DNA of 21,017 nt from Gammaproteobacteria bacterium (GCA_026706425.1 JAPOYW010000474.1:1-21017); one strand, 5' to 3'. Shown: positions 1 to 6,665, counted from the stretch's first letter. The notes: a model not told the origin generated them from the letters alone. Translations and numbers: made by a program.

Positions 1-690
1 TCCTTCGCCGAGCAGATGCTGGTGCACGAGAACGCCGTGGTGAAGGTGCGCGAGGACATGCCGCTCGACCGCGCCGCGCTGATCGGGTGCGGCGTCACGA
101 CGGGCGTCGGGGCGGCGATCCACACGGCGGCGGTGGAGCCGGGCTCGACGGTGGCGGTGATCGGTTGCGGCGGCGTGGGGCTCTCGGCCATCAACGGCGC
201 GGCCATCGCCGGTGCGGGGCGGGTGATAGCCGTGGACATGGTGGCCTCGAAGCTGGACCTCGCGCGCAAGTTCGGCGCTACCGACGTGGTGGACGCGAGC
301 GCCGGAGACGTGGTGCAGCAGGTGCGCGACCTCACCGGCGGCGGCGTGCACTATTCCTTCGAGGCGATCGGACTCAAGGCCACCGCCGAGCAGGCGTTCC
401 GCATGGTCCGGCCGGGCGGCACCGCGACGATCATCGGCATGATTCCGCCCGGGGAAATGGTCTCCCTGCACGGTCCGGATTTCCTATCGGAGAAGAAGAT
501 CCAGGGTTCGATGATGGGCTCGAACCGGTTCCGCGTGGACATGCCGCGGTTCGTGGAGTTCTACCTGCAGGGCCGACTGCACTTGGACGAGATGATCTCG
601 GCCCGGGTGGGCCTCGCCGAGGTAACCGATGCCCTGAAAGCGCTCGACAAGGGCGAGGTGGCGCGCAGCGTGATCGTGTTCGACGCTTGA
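1..690 (+). CDS. Zn-type (MDR) alcohol dehydrogenase, C-terminal part, 5' end outside window
   Basis: The reading frame is open from base 1, so the gene starts upstream of the window; about 229 codons are visible. The product is the C-terminal two thirds of a medium-chain NAD(P)-dependent alcohol dehydrogenase. The segment IGCGVTTGVGAA precedes the nucleotide-binding domain. The Rossmann glycine motif VIGCGGVGLSA is followed by IAVDM, whose acidic residue at the end of strand 2 suggests NAD rather than NADP. The C-terminal stretch DFLSEKKIQGSMMGSNRFR resembles class III or NDMA-dependent type alcohol dehydrogenases. The zinc-binding N-terminal domain is not visible, so metal content is inferred from the family. 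The next gene begins 31 bp downstream on the same strand with no terminator between them, so the two are probably co-transcribed. The physiological alcohol cannot be told from the sequence. Confidence 0.9.
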   Translation, partial: SFAEQMLVHENAVVKVREDMPLDRAALIGCGVTTGVGAAIHTAAVEPGSTVAVIGCGGVGLSAINGAAIAGAGRVIAVDMVASKLDLARKFGATDVVDASAGDVVQQVRDLTGGGVHYSFEAIGLKATAEQAFRMVRPGGTATIIGMIPPGEMVSLHGPDFLSEKKIQGSMMGSNRFRVDMPRFVEFYLQGRLHLDEMISARVGLAEVTDALKALDKGEVARSVIVFDA

Positions 691-721
691 GTCCCGCCGT
701 TCGCCCCGCGACCCTACGCGC

Positions 722-2002
722 ATGGACTACTTTCGCATCGAGGGCGCCAAGCCGCTCAGCGGCGACGTCACGCCCATGGGCAACAAGAACTCCGCCCTCC
801 CCCTGCTCGCCGCCTCGGTGCTCACCGACGAGGCGTTGACCATCGGCAACGTGCCGGACATCGGCGATGTGCGCACCAAGCTCGCCCTCTTGGACAGCCT
901 CGGGATCGACACCCGCTTCGAGAACAACGTCTGCGAACTTCGCGCCGCCGGCGTGCACGACGAACAGCCAGACCCGACGCTGAGCGGCCGCATCCGCACC
1001 GCGGTGCTGCTCGCCGGACCGATGTTGGCCCGGTTCGGCCACGTCAAGATCTTTCGCCCGGGCGGTGACCGCATCGGCAGGCGTCGCCTGGACACGCACC
1101 TCATGGCGTTGCAGGCGCTCGGCACCGAGATCGACATCGAGCCCGACCACTACGTCCTGCACACCCGGGGATTCAGGGGCTGCGATCTGTTCCTCGACGA
1201 GATGAGCGTCACCGGGACCGAGCAGGCGATCTTCGCCGCCGTGCTCGCCGAGGGGACCACCCAAATCTCCAACGCCGCCATGGAGCCCCACGTGCAGGAC
1301 GTCTGCCGTTGCCTGAATGCAATGGGGGCGAGGATCACCGGCATCGGCACCCACGACCTCGTCGTCGAGGGCGTGGACGTGCTGCACGGCACCCGCTTCG
1401 ACATCGGCCCCGACTACATGGAGGTCGGCTCGCTCATCGGTCTGGCCGCCGCGACCGGGTCCGGCATCCGGCTTGTCGGCGCCAACCCGAAGGACCATCG
1501 CATGACGCGCATCATGTACGGGCGCCTTGGCATCGCCTGGGACGACGACGGCGACGACATCGTCGTGCCCGCCAGCCAGGATCTCGCCGTGATGCCGGAC
1601 TTCGACGGCGCGGTGCCGAAAATCGACGACATGCCGTGGCCCGGCTTCCCCCCGGATCTCATCAGCATCGCGCTGGTGGTCGCCACCCAAAGCCGGGGCA
1701 CCGTACTGATCCACCAGAAGATGTTCGACCGCCGCCTGGTCTTCGTGGACCGGTTGATCGAGATGGGCGCCGGCATCGTGCTCTGCGACCCCCACCGCGC
1801 GCTGGTCATGGGGCCGACACGCTTGAGGGGCGAACGTCTCGTGTCGCCGGACATTCGCGCCGGCATGGCACTCGTCATCGCGGCGTTGTGCGCCGAAGGC
1901 ACGAGCACCATCCACAACGTCGACCAGATCGACCGCGGCTACGAACGCCTGGAGGTCCGCCTCCGCGAACTCGGCGCCCGGATCGAACGGCTTAGCGAGT
2001 AG
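722..2002 (+). CDS. MurA-type enolpyruvyl transferase with Asp at the catalytic Cys position
   Basis: The product has 426 aa, the usual length of UDP-N-acetylglucosamine 1-carboxyvinyltransferase (MurA), the cytoplasmic enzyme that adds enolpyruvate to UDP-GlcNAc at the first committed step of peptidoglycan synthesis. Family residues can be followed: the N-terminal GNKNSALPLLAAS with Lys22-Asn23, Arg92 in GRIRTAVLLAGP, Arg121 in the active-site loop, the FPPD motif with Asp312, and the C-terminal IDRGYERLE with Arg404. The loop reads PGGDRIGRRRLDTHL, so residue 116 (Cys115 in E. coli) is Asp. Cys-to-Asp versions occur naturally in Mycobacterium and Chlamydia MurA and are fosfomycin-insensitive; insensitivity here is inferred. 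No good ribosome binding site is visible. The neighbours (alcohol dehydrogenase, MBL-fold protein) are not cell-wall genes, so this could be a second copy or an enolpyruvyl transferase with another substrate. Confidence 0.85.
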   Translation: MDYFRIEGAKPLSGDVTPMGNKNSALPLLAASVLTDEALTIGNVPDIGDVRTKLALLDSLGIDTRFENNVCELRAAGVHDEQPDPTLSGRIRTAVLLAGPMLARFGHVKIFRPGGDRIGRRRLDTHLMALQALGTEIDIEPDHYVLHTRGFRGCDLFLDEMSVTGTEQAIFAAVLAEGTTQISNAAMEPHVQDVCRCLNAMGARITGIGTHDLVVEGVDVLHGTRFDIGPDYMEVGSLIGLAAATGSGIRLVGANPKDHRMTRIMYGRLGIAWDDDGDDIVVPASQDLAVMPDFDGAVPKIDDMPWPGFPPDLISIALVVATQSRGTVLIHQKMFDRRLVFVDRLIEMGAGIVLCDPHRALVMGPTRLRGERLVSPDIRAGMALVIAALCAEGTSTIHNVDQIDRGYERLEVRLRELGARIERLSE

Positions 2003-2016
2003 TAGCGATGCAGCGC

Positions 2017-2030
2017 GCGCCCTAGGGCGC
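2017..2030. repeat. 14-bp perfect palindrome between MurA-like and MBL-fold genes
   Basis: The sequence GCGCCCTAGGGCGC reads the same on both strands and lies in the 77-bp gap between the MurA-like stop codon and the start of the MBL-fold gene. No T-tract follows, so it is not a classical terminator. It could be an operator for a dimeric regulator or simply a GC-rich hairpin. Confidence 0.5.
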
Positions 2031-2079
2031 ACCGGCGAGGCGGCACCGACAGGCAAAGCGGCAAAGGACGGGTTTTTCG

Positions 2080-2712
2080 ATGCAAGCACTGTTTGAAGAC
2101 GTCTATCGCATCCTGCCCACCAGGATTACGCCGACCAAGTACTCGAGCCTGTTCGCCGTCCGTCCCGAGGGCAATCTGCTGTTCTCCTGTCTCGGGGGAC
2201 ATAGCAGCATCGAAGGCAGCTTCGACGCGATGGACGAGCTAGGCGGCGTCGCGCTGCACCTGCTGGGCGACATGCACTTCGCCGCCCGCTACAACGACGA
2301 CGTGGACGCCCGCTTCGGCGTGACGACGATGTGCAGCGAGGTCGAAGGGCCGGACGTACGGCGAAAGGTCGGGAACGTCGGCACGTTCCCGTTCGAACGT
2401 CACGTTCTCGCGCCGGGCGTCGTAGTGATCCCGACCCCGGGACATCGACCCGGCGCGGTGTCGTACCTGGTCGACGTCGGCGCGAAGCGCTGCCTGTTCG
2501 CGGGCGACTCGATCTACCACAGCGGCGACGATTGGATGTGCCCGGTCAGCAAGAGGAACCGCAAGACGATGCTGGCGACGCTCGACCTCCTCGCGGACGT
2601 GGACTTCGACGTCCTGCTGTCCAACACCGGCGCCAACAACCCCGTTTGCTTCATCGAGGTTGACGCGGCAGGGCGATCGGATTTCATCGCAGGACTCAAG
2701 AAGCGCCTCTGA
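2080..2712 (+). CDS. MBL-fold protein with incomplete metal-binding motif
   Basis: The product has 210 aa with no signal peptide, so it is probably cytoplasmic. The overall plan is that of the metallo-beta-lactamase fold: an N-terminal beta region, a first motif around DMHFAARYND (His66), the TPGHRPGAVSYLV segment with His122, and LFAGDSIY with Asp143. In active hydrolases the first motif is HxHxDH and a last His follows the helical part; here only one His remains in motif 1, and the expected final His lies in LLSNTGANNP, which has none. A normal dinuclear zinc site therefore looks impossible, and the protein may use one metal or be a non-catalytic relative. A purine-rich stretch (AAAGGACGG) lies about 10 bases before the ATG. 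It may be co-transcribed with the MurA-like gene 77 bp upstream. The substrate is unknown. Confidence 0.7.
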   Translation: MQALFEDVYRILPTRITPTKYSSLFAVRPEGNLLFSCLGGHSSIEGSFDAMDELGGVALHLLGDMHFAARYNDDVDARFGVTTMCSEVEGPDVRRKVGNVGTFPFERHVLAPGVVVIPTPGHRPGAVSYLVDVGAKRCLFAGDSIYHSGDDWMCPVSKRNRKTMLATLDLLADVDFDVLLSNTGANNPVCFIEVDAAGRSDFIAGLKKRL

Positions 2713-2773
2713 CAAACGTCTGGGTCGACGGCGGCAGCGAAACCGACCGCTCGAACCACGGCGGCCGGTTCCG

Positions 2774-2811
2774 CGTCGCAAACTACCCTTTCGGGTAGTT
2801 GTGCGGCGACG
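2774..2811. terminator. Hairpin after MBL-fold gene, terminator-like or structured RNA
   Basis: The arms AACTACCC (2781-2788) and GGGTAGTT (2793-2800) are perfectly complementary around the loop TTTC. They are flanked by a second pair, CGTCGC (2774-2779) and GCGACG (2806-2811), with a small bulge. No run of T follows, so intrinsic termination would be weak. It lies 60 bp after the MBL-fold stop codon and could protect or end that transcript. Confidence 0.45.
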
Positions 2812-2834
2812 GGGATCTTCCTAGTGTGGTGTGT

Positions 2835-2906
2835 TGAGAACCGTCCGGCCGCCAAACGCAGTTGTCGACCTACCCACGTCGACATATGGCTGTCGGACGG
2901 TTCTCA
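2835..2906. repeat. Nested 72-bp inverted repeat (long imperfect hairpin)
   Basis: The outer arms are perfect over 13 bp: TGAGAACCGTCCG (2835-2847) and CGGACGGTTCTCA (2894-2906). Inside them, GCCA (2851-2854) pairs with TGGC (2887-2890), and TGTCGAC (2863-2869) pairs with GTCGACA (2878-2884) around an 8-base loop. An asymmetric bulge (8 against 2 bases) lies between the middle and inner stems. No other copy was noticed in the window. It could be a structured RNA, a palindromic mobile remnant, or a regulator site; the sequence does not decide between these. Confidence 0.6.
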
Positions 2907-2966
2907 TTCCTAGGCGGTCCCATCGGCGTCCCGGCACGGTCGAGACGCTTTGCATTGCGATTCCGC

Positions 2967-2996
2967 TTGCACCATTATGTATTAGTATAGTAATAC
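2967..2996 (+). promoter_or_regulatory. Sigma-70-type promoter of the GntR gene, probably leaderless
   Basis: A -35 element TTGCAC (2967-2972) and a -10 element TAATAC (2991-2996) are separated by 18 bp. Transcription would then begin at about 3002-3004, on or next to the ATG at 3004. No Shine-Dalgarno sequence precedes that ATG, which supports a leaderless mRNA. A second possible pair, TTGCAT (2950-2955) and CATTAT (2973-2978) with a 17-bp spacer, would give a leader of roughly 20 bases. Confidence 0.6.
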
Positions 2997-2997
2997 A
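2978..2997. promoter_or_regulatory. YtrA/GntR-type operator (inverted repeat)
   Basis: The arms TGTATTA (2978-2984) and TAATACA (2991-2997) are perfectly inverted around GTATAG. The site covers the -10 element of the GntR gene, where a bound repressor would block RNA polymerase. Its form resembles the operators of YtrA-subfamily GntR regulators, which are AT-rich with GT at one end and AC at the other. Autoregulation by the adjacent gene is the natural inference. Confidence 0.65.
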
Positions 2998-3003
2998 CCG
3001 CCT

Positions 3004-3372
3004 ATGTACTCACTAAACGCCACATCGGGTACGCCGATCTACCTTCAGATCGTCGATCAGACCTGCCAGCTTGTCGCCGGCGGCCAGCTACCGCCCGGGG
3101 CGCATCTGCCGTCCGCGCGAGCCATGGCCGCGGGACTCGGCATCAATCCGATGGCGGTCACCAAGGCGTATGCGCTGCTCGAGCGAGACGGCATCGTCAG
3201 CCACCGGCGTGGTTTCGGCATGGTGGTCGAGGAGGCCAACACCACCCCCGCCGAGACGATCCGACCGCAAGCCCATGCCCTCGTCGAAGCGGCACGACGG
3301 CTTCGGCTAACCCGCAACGACGTCGTGAACCAAATCGACCTTGCCTGGAAACCCGACCGGGAGAACCCGTGA
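3004..3372 (+). CDS. GntR-family transcriptional repressor, YtrA subfamily
   Basis: The 122-aa product is a small DNA-binding protein. The N-terminal winged helix-turn-helix begins at TPIYLQIVDQ (residues 10-19), continues through LPSARAMAAGLGINPMAVTK (35-54) and ends at YALLERDGIVSHRRGFGMVV (56-75). The short C-terminal tail of about 45 aa is typical of the YtrA subfamily, which lacks a large effector domain and usually represses an ABC transporter operon encoded directly behind it. Here the stop codon overlaps a GTG start codon (GTGA), as in such operons, but the partner gene is ruined. The regulator may therefore be an orphan that now controls only itself or distant targets. The operator at 2978-2997 suggests autoregulation. 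Confidence 0.9.
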   Translation: MYSLNATSGTPIYLQIVDQTCQLVAGGQLPPGAHLPSARAMAAGLGINPMAVTKAYALLERDGIVSHRRGFGMVVEEANTTPAETIRPQAHALVEAARRLRLTRNDVVNQIDLAWKPDRENP

Positions 3373-3930
3373 CCGACCCGCTATCCCTCCCCAACGTCGC
3401 CGTCGCCCGCCGCGGCATCTGCAGCTTAGCGTCGACGAAGCCATCGTCAGCGTCGCGCTAAGCCTCGCCGCGACGTACGCCCATGTCGGCGTCGTCATGC
3501 AGGACGACCAACTGCTCGGCGGAACCATCGCCGACAACATCGCGTTCTTCGACCCGCAACTCGACATGCGGAAAGTGGTGCATGCCGCCTGGCGGCGGAA
3601 GTCCACGAGGATATCCTGAGGATGCCCATGCAATACCTGTCGACGGTGGGCGATATGGGCAGCACGCTCTCGCGCGGCCAATACCAACGCGTCCTTCTCG
3701 CGCGGGCTCTCTACCGGGATCCGAAGCTGCTCTTCCTGGACGAGGGAACCGCCAATCTCGACGACGACAGCGAGGCGAAGATCGTCGAGCTCGTCTCCTC
3801 GCTGCCGATCACGCGGATCGTCGTCGCGCACCGTCCCGCGCTGCTCGAGGCCGCCGACACCGTGTACCGGGTCTCCGATGGCGCGGCGAAGCGCCTATTG
3901 ACCCGACCCCAACCGCAGGTCGCGGGCTGA
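3369..3930 (+). pseudogene. Decayed ABC transporter gene; remnant of CvaB-like exporter ATPase domain
   Basis: A GTG codon at 3369 overlaps the GntR stop codon and opens MTDPLSLPNVAVARRG, a normal start for the ATPase partner of a YtrA regulator, but this frame stops after about 31 codons. From about 3420 another frame reads LQLSVDEAIV and then GVVMQDDQLLGGTIADNIAF, the Q-loop region of peptidase-containing bacteriocin exporters (CvaB/RaxB type). Near 3590-3600 one base appears lost, and coding resumes in the third frame as VHEDILRMPMQYLS. That part contains the ABC signature as LSRGQYQRV (Gly replaced by Arg), Walker B LLFLDEGTANLD and the H-loop VVAHRPALLE, and ends at 3930. The peptidase domain, membrane domain and Walker A are missing. 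The gene looks like a chimera of two ABC genes, or one heavily deleted gene, and is non-functional. Confidence 0.8.
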
Positions 3931-3942
3931 AGGTCGCCCAGG

Positions 3943-3972
3943 ACCCAAACCCGGCCGCCCTCCGGGTTGGGT
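3943..3972. terminator. Hairpin between convergent genes, likely bidirectional terminator
   Basis: ACCCAAACCCGG (3943-3954) pairs with CCGGGTTGGGT (3962-3972) around CCGCCCT, with one bulged A. It lies between the end of the ABC pseudogene (3930) and the stop codon of the VOC gene on the other strand (3974). Neither side has a clear T-tract, so its strength is uncertain. Confidence 0.55.
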
Positions 3973-3973
3973 A

Positions 3974-4753
3974 CTACGAGGCGTCGATCAACCGGAACCG
4001 AACACCGCAGACCTTCACCTCGTCGTCCGATACGTAGGCACCACGCTCCTTGGCGGCGGCCAGGATGCGCTCCCGATCAGCCACCTTGAGGTCAAGCCCG
4101 CCCAGTCCATAGCCGCGACCATCGGCGGCCTCGACGAAGCGGATGTCGACGTTGTTGAGCGCCATATGCAACGCGGCGCCGTCGCGTTCCACGGGCGCCC
4201 CGGCAACCTTGCCCCAGAGTTCGGCGAGACCAACCGGGTCCGGGCCCTGCAACTCCACGGCCGCGTAGTCCACCGTCACGGACTGGTCGACCTTGTTCTC
4301 CCACCGCAATCCGCCCGCGGGATGCCAATTGCCTTCGAAGTCGTTGACCTCATCCCAGTCGATCTCGAAGAACGCGGCTTTCATGTCGCCGGGATGTATC
4401 TGGCAGATGTTCCAGTTCTCCCGGTCGACCTCCCAGGCGATGCGAACGCCGTTGTCGAGCGCGCGCTGGCGAACCGAGCGCTGGTTGGCGCTGGAGTCCG
4501 CCTGGCAGATCACCATGTAGCCGCCGTCGCCGTTGCGCCGGTCGAGATAGCGGCCGGCGGCCGTGTTCTCCTCGACCGGCGCGACGACTTCGAGGAAATT
4601 GCGTCCAATGGGCAGCAGGGTATTGACGAGGCCGAACCTGCCAACGCCCGGATCGACGAAACACCGTTGAATTCCGAACACCTGTTCGATGTCGTCGATG
4701 GTGCTGTCGAGTTCCCGGGCAACCAGGCAGATCTGGCGCAGCTGTATGGTCAT
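3974..4753 (-). CDS. VOC/glyoxalase-fold protein
   Basis: The start at 4753 is chosen because AGGAG lies eight bases before its ATG; an in-frame upstream start (4834) would add 27 residues of poor quality and overlap the divergent gene. The 259-aa product has a first vicinal-oxygen-chelate half (QICLVARELDSTIDDIEQVF, then NFLEVVAPVEENTAAGRYL) and a second half from about residue 150 (VTVDYAAVELQGPDPVGLAEL to GLGGLDLKVADRERILAAAK). The layout resembles glyoxalase-like domain proteins that act on small metabolites in the cytoplasm. In the first strand the usual metal-binding His is replaced by Cys (QICLVA), so metal binding may be altered or placed in another pair. It is transcribed away from the barrel gene, with only 43 bp between the starts. 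The substrate is unknown. Confidence 0.75.
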   Translation of the reverse strand: MTIQLRQICLVARELDSTIDDIEQVFGIQRCFVDPGVGRFGLVNTLLPIGRNFLEVVAPVEENTAAGRYLDRRNGDGGYMVICQADSSANQRSVRQRALDNGVRIAWEVDRENWNICQIHPGDMKAAFFEIDWDEVNDFEGNWHPAGGLRWENKVDQSVTVDYAAVELQGPDPVGLAELWGKVAGAPVERDGAALHMALNNVDIRFVEAADGRGYGLGGLDLKVADRERILAAAKERGAYVSDDEVKVCGVRFRLIDAS

Positions 4754-4761
4754 GATGATCA

Positions 4762-4766
4762 CTCCT
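4762..4766 (-). promoter_or_regulatory. Ribosome binding site deciding the VOC gene start
   Basis: On the minus strand GGAAGGAGT precedes the ATG at 4753 with eight bases between AGGAG and the start codon. No comparable site precedes the longer open frame. Confidence 0.7.
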
Positions 4767-4796
4767 TCCCAAGCGCGCGTAGCGAACGCGGCGGCT

Positions 4797-5645
4797 ATGA
4801 TCAGCCCTATGAGCCGACAATGCCAACCGCGCATCGATGGCCTGCGTGCCGGTCTCGCCCTGCTCGCGGTCCTGGCGCTGCCCGCGGCCGCTCGCGAATA
4901 CTCCGTGGAATTCGGGGCGGGTCCGCCCAGTCATTCCGGATTCCTGCAGACCCCCGCCGGCGGCATCCCCGGGACGGCGAGCCCGGAACGTCCCACGCTG
5001 GACGAGATCGATCTCGACGGGGGCGGCTACCGGTGGCTCGGCGTGCGCGTCGATTTCCGGCGCGGGGTCGATAGCCCCGGCCAGGAACTCGAACCTCGCC
5101 TCCGGCTGCGGTTCCGGATGCGCTATACCGCCGTGGGCGACGAGGCGACCGCGGTGCTCGACGACGCCTTCGCGATCCGCGGCGGCGTGTTCGGTGTCGG
5201 CGACTCGATTCGCTCCCGGGTCTCCTTCGACGACTTGACACTGACCTTCGGCGCGGTGTTCGACCTGACCCCGAGCCTGTCCGCGGAGCTCGGCGGGGAA
5301 ATCGACTGGACCGCGTTCGACTTCACGATGGTGGGCGAACACCACCGGTCGGAACGCGCCTACCACGTCAACACCGTCGGCGTGGCCGGCGCCGTGAGCA
5401 GGAACCTCGGGAACGCCTGGCATCTCGATACGAGGCTAGCCGCCTCGCCCGCCGTCGACGGTACCGGCAGCCGCTACACGGCCGAGGCCCGGCTGCGGCG
5501 CGATCTCTCAAGGCGCGTCAGCGTCGCTCTCGGCGCCAGGATCGAGGAATTCCGCTACGACGATGAACACAAGCAGGCACTGCCGAACCGGCTCAAGGTG
5601 AGGCGGCGGGTCGCGCCGACCGCGTCGGTCCGGGTGCGCCTGTAG
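4797..5645 (+). CDS. Exported outer-membrane beta-barrel-like protein, unknown function
   Basis: The product has about 282 aa. The N-terminus carries a signal peptide: basic residues, then the hydrophobic run GLRAGLALLAVLALPAAA and a likely cleavage after AAA before REYSVEF. The mature part consists of alternating polar and hydrophobic strands bounded by charged turns (for example RLRLRFRMRYTAV, LTLTFGAVFDLTP, VSVALGARIEEFRY) and ends in SVRVRL, consistent with an outer-membrane barrel of perhaps 8-12 strands. I do not recognise the family. Starts at 4797 and 4809 are both possible; neither has a good ribosome binding site. The gene diverges from the VOC gene and ends 43 bp before the convergent glutathione S-transferase. 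Nothing in the sequence tells what passes through it or binds to it. Confidence 0.65.
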   Translation: MISPMSRQCQPRIDGLRAGLALLAVLALPAAAREYSVEFGAGPPSHSGFLQTPAGGIPGTASPERPTLDEIDLDGGGYRWLGVRVDFRRGVDSPGQELEPRLRLRFRMRYTAVGDEATAVLDDAFAIRGGVFGVGDSIRSRVSFDDLTLTFGAVFDLTPSLSAELGGEIDWTAFDFTMVGEHHRSERAYHVNTVGVAGAVSRNLGNAWHLDTRLAASPAVDGTGSRYTAEARLRRDLSRRVSVALGARIEEFRYDDEHKQALPNRLKVRRRVAPTASVRVRL

Positions 5646-5667
5646 CCCGGGGATTCGGCCCGGCTTC

Positions 5668-5686
5668 GGACGGGACGAGCCCGTCC
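5668..5686. terminator. GC-rich hairpin between convergent genes
   Basis: GGACGGG (5668-5674) pairs with CCCGTCC (5680-5686) around ACGAG, in the gap between the barrel gene (ends 5645) and the glutathione S-transferase gene (ends 5688 on the minus strand). No T-tract is present. Its position fits a shared terminator. Confidence 0.5.
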
Positions 5687-5687
5687 C

Positions 5688-6665
5688 CTACGCGAGGTAC
5701 TGCTTGCAGCCGCTGGCCGCGAGCACCGCGTCCAACGCCGCGTCGGCCGCGACCCCGGCGTACTTCGCCTTGAGCACACCCAGGCTTCGGGCGTGGTACT
5801 TCTGCGGTTTCTGGGTCCAGCGCTTGCCCTTGAGCGTCACGTCGAACTCGTCCTCGCCATCCGCGATGGCCTTGGCATTGGCGACGTCCCAGGGCAGGAA
5901 TACACCGGCGACCTGGTCGTTGAGGATCGGCATCAACGTGGGCTCGAGAGCCTCCCAGGCCTCGAACTCTCCCAGGTTCTCGGGGTTCTGCATCCGGTCT
6001 ATCCAGGCGACCACATTGGAGACGCCGGCGACCAATGCGCCGGCGGTTGGGTCGCGGCCCGCTTCGTAGATCTGTCCCCAAAGGCCGAAGTCGCCGAATG
6101 ACGGCCGGGCGCCGAAAAGGTAGGGGCGTGACGCCAGGTGGGCGTCGAGGAGCGGCAGCACGTCCGCGAAGCTCTGTTCGATCTGGGGCGCCGTCACCTC
6201 GTTGGAGCCCACGAACCAGACCCGGGGAACCATGCGCTCGCGAATGGCCTGGGCGGCGGCATCGATCTCGTCCGCGGCGCGGTTCGCCGCAAAGCGGCGG
6301 GAAACCGTGACCTGATCGATCTCCCGTGCCCAGCGCATGTGGAACATCCACTTGTTGCCCCATTCGTCGCCGAATTCTTCAAGCAGCAACGACACGAACG
6401 CGGCCAGGGGACCGGGCGGATGAATGCCCGGTTCCGGGAACTTCGCCTCCATCGCTTCGATGATGGGCGTCGAATCCTGGATTCCGGTGTCGTCCGGCGT
6501 TACTACAAGAGGGATGAGGGGGAGCCTCGCATGCCGGGCGAACAGGTCGGCGGCTTGGCCCCGGTCCCGCCATTCGTGGGGGATGCCCTTGTATCGGAAG
6601 TACGAGCGTACCTTGACCGAGTAGGGCGACTCCTCGGAGCCGATGACGATGTATTCGGCGGTCAC
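5688..6665 (-). CDS. Glutathione S-transferase family protein
   Basis: The 325-aa product starts at a GTG codon and begins with a thioredoxin-like domain: YIVIGSEESPYSVKVRSYF (residues 5-23) holds the active-site region, LIPLVVTPDD (50-59) contains the cis-proline position and IQDSTPIIEAME (62-73) the glutathione-binding turn. An all-alpha domain follows, with RPYLFGARPSFGDFGLWGQI near residues 180-200, the usual N-capping region of the GST fold. About 90 residues beyond the second helical domain form a C-terminal extension. There is no signal peptide, so the protein is probably cytoplasmic and joins glutathione to, or removes it from, an electrophile. It begins 12 bp after the small beta-rich protein gene and is almost certainly co-transcribed with it. 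The substrate is unknown. Confidence 0.85.
   Translation of the reverse strand: MTAEYIVIGSEESPYSVKVRSYFRYKGIPHEWRDRGQAADLFARHARLPLIPLVVTPDDTGIQDSTPIIEAMEAKFPEPGIHPPGPLAAFVSLLLEEFGDEWGNKWMFHMRWAREIDQVTVSRRFAANRAADEIDAAAQAIRERMVPRVWFVGSNEVTAPQIEQSFADVLPLLDAHLASRPYLFGARPSFGDFGLWGQIYEAGRDPTAGALVAGVSNVVAWIDRMQNPENLGEFEAWEALEPTLMPILNDQVAGVFLPWDVANAKAIADGEDEFDVTLKGKRWTQKPQKYHARSLGVLKAKYAGVAADAALDAVLAASGCKQYLA

Larger units (their letters stand above)
2713..3003. other. 291-bp non-coding region with two inverted repeats and a promoter
   Basis: I see no convincing gene here. The stretch contains a hairpin at 2774-2811, a nested inverted repeat at 2835-2906, and an AT-rich promoter/operator at 2967-2997 just before the GntR gene. 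A 61-codon open frame overlapping the nested repeat has no recognisable protein features and is not called. Confidence 0.6.

Noticed and set aside
431..2089. Open frame of 552 codons on the - strand
   Set aside because: It is antisense to the MurA-like gene and the alcohol dehydrogenase, both of which have clear family residues; the product shows only GC-biased composition.
2835..2906. Integron attC site
   Set aside because: The hairpin is long enough and has a bulge, but the GTTRRRY and RYYYAAC core sites are not present at the ends and no cassette structure is nearby.
2831..3016. Small protein of 61 aa upstream of the GntR gene
   Set aside because: The frame crosses the inverted repeat, promoter and operator, has no usable ribosome binding site and no recognisable features.
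3622..3930. Intact small ATP-binding protein of 102 aa
   Set aside because: It holds only the signature, Walker B and H-loop and has no Walker A, and the upstream frame continues the same domain across a one-base shift, so it is part of the pseudogene.
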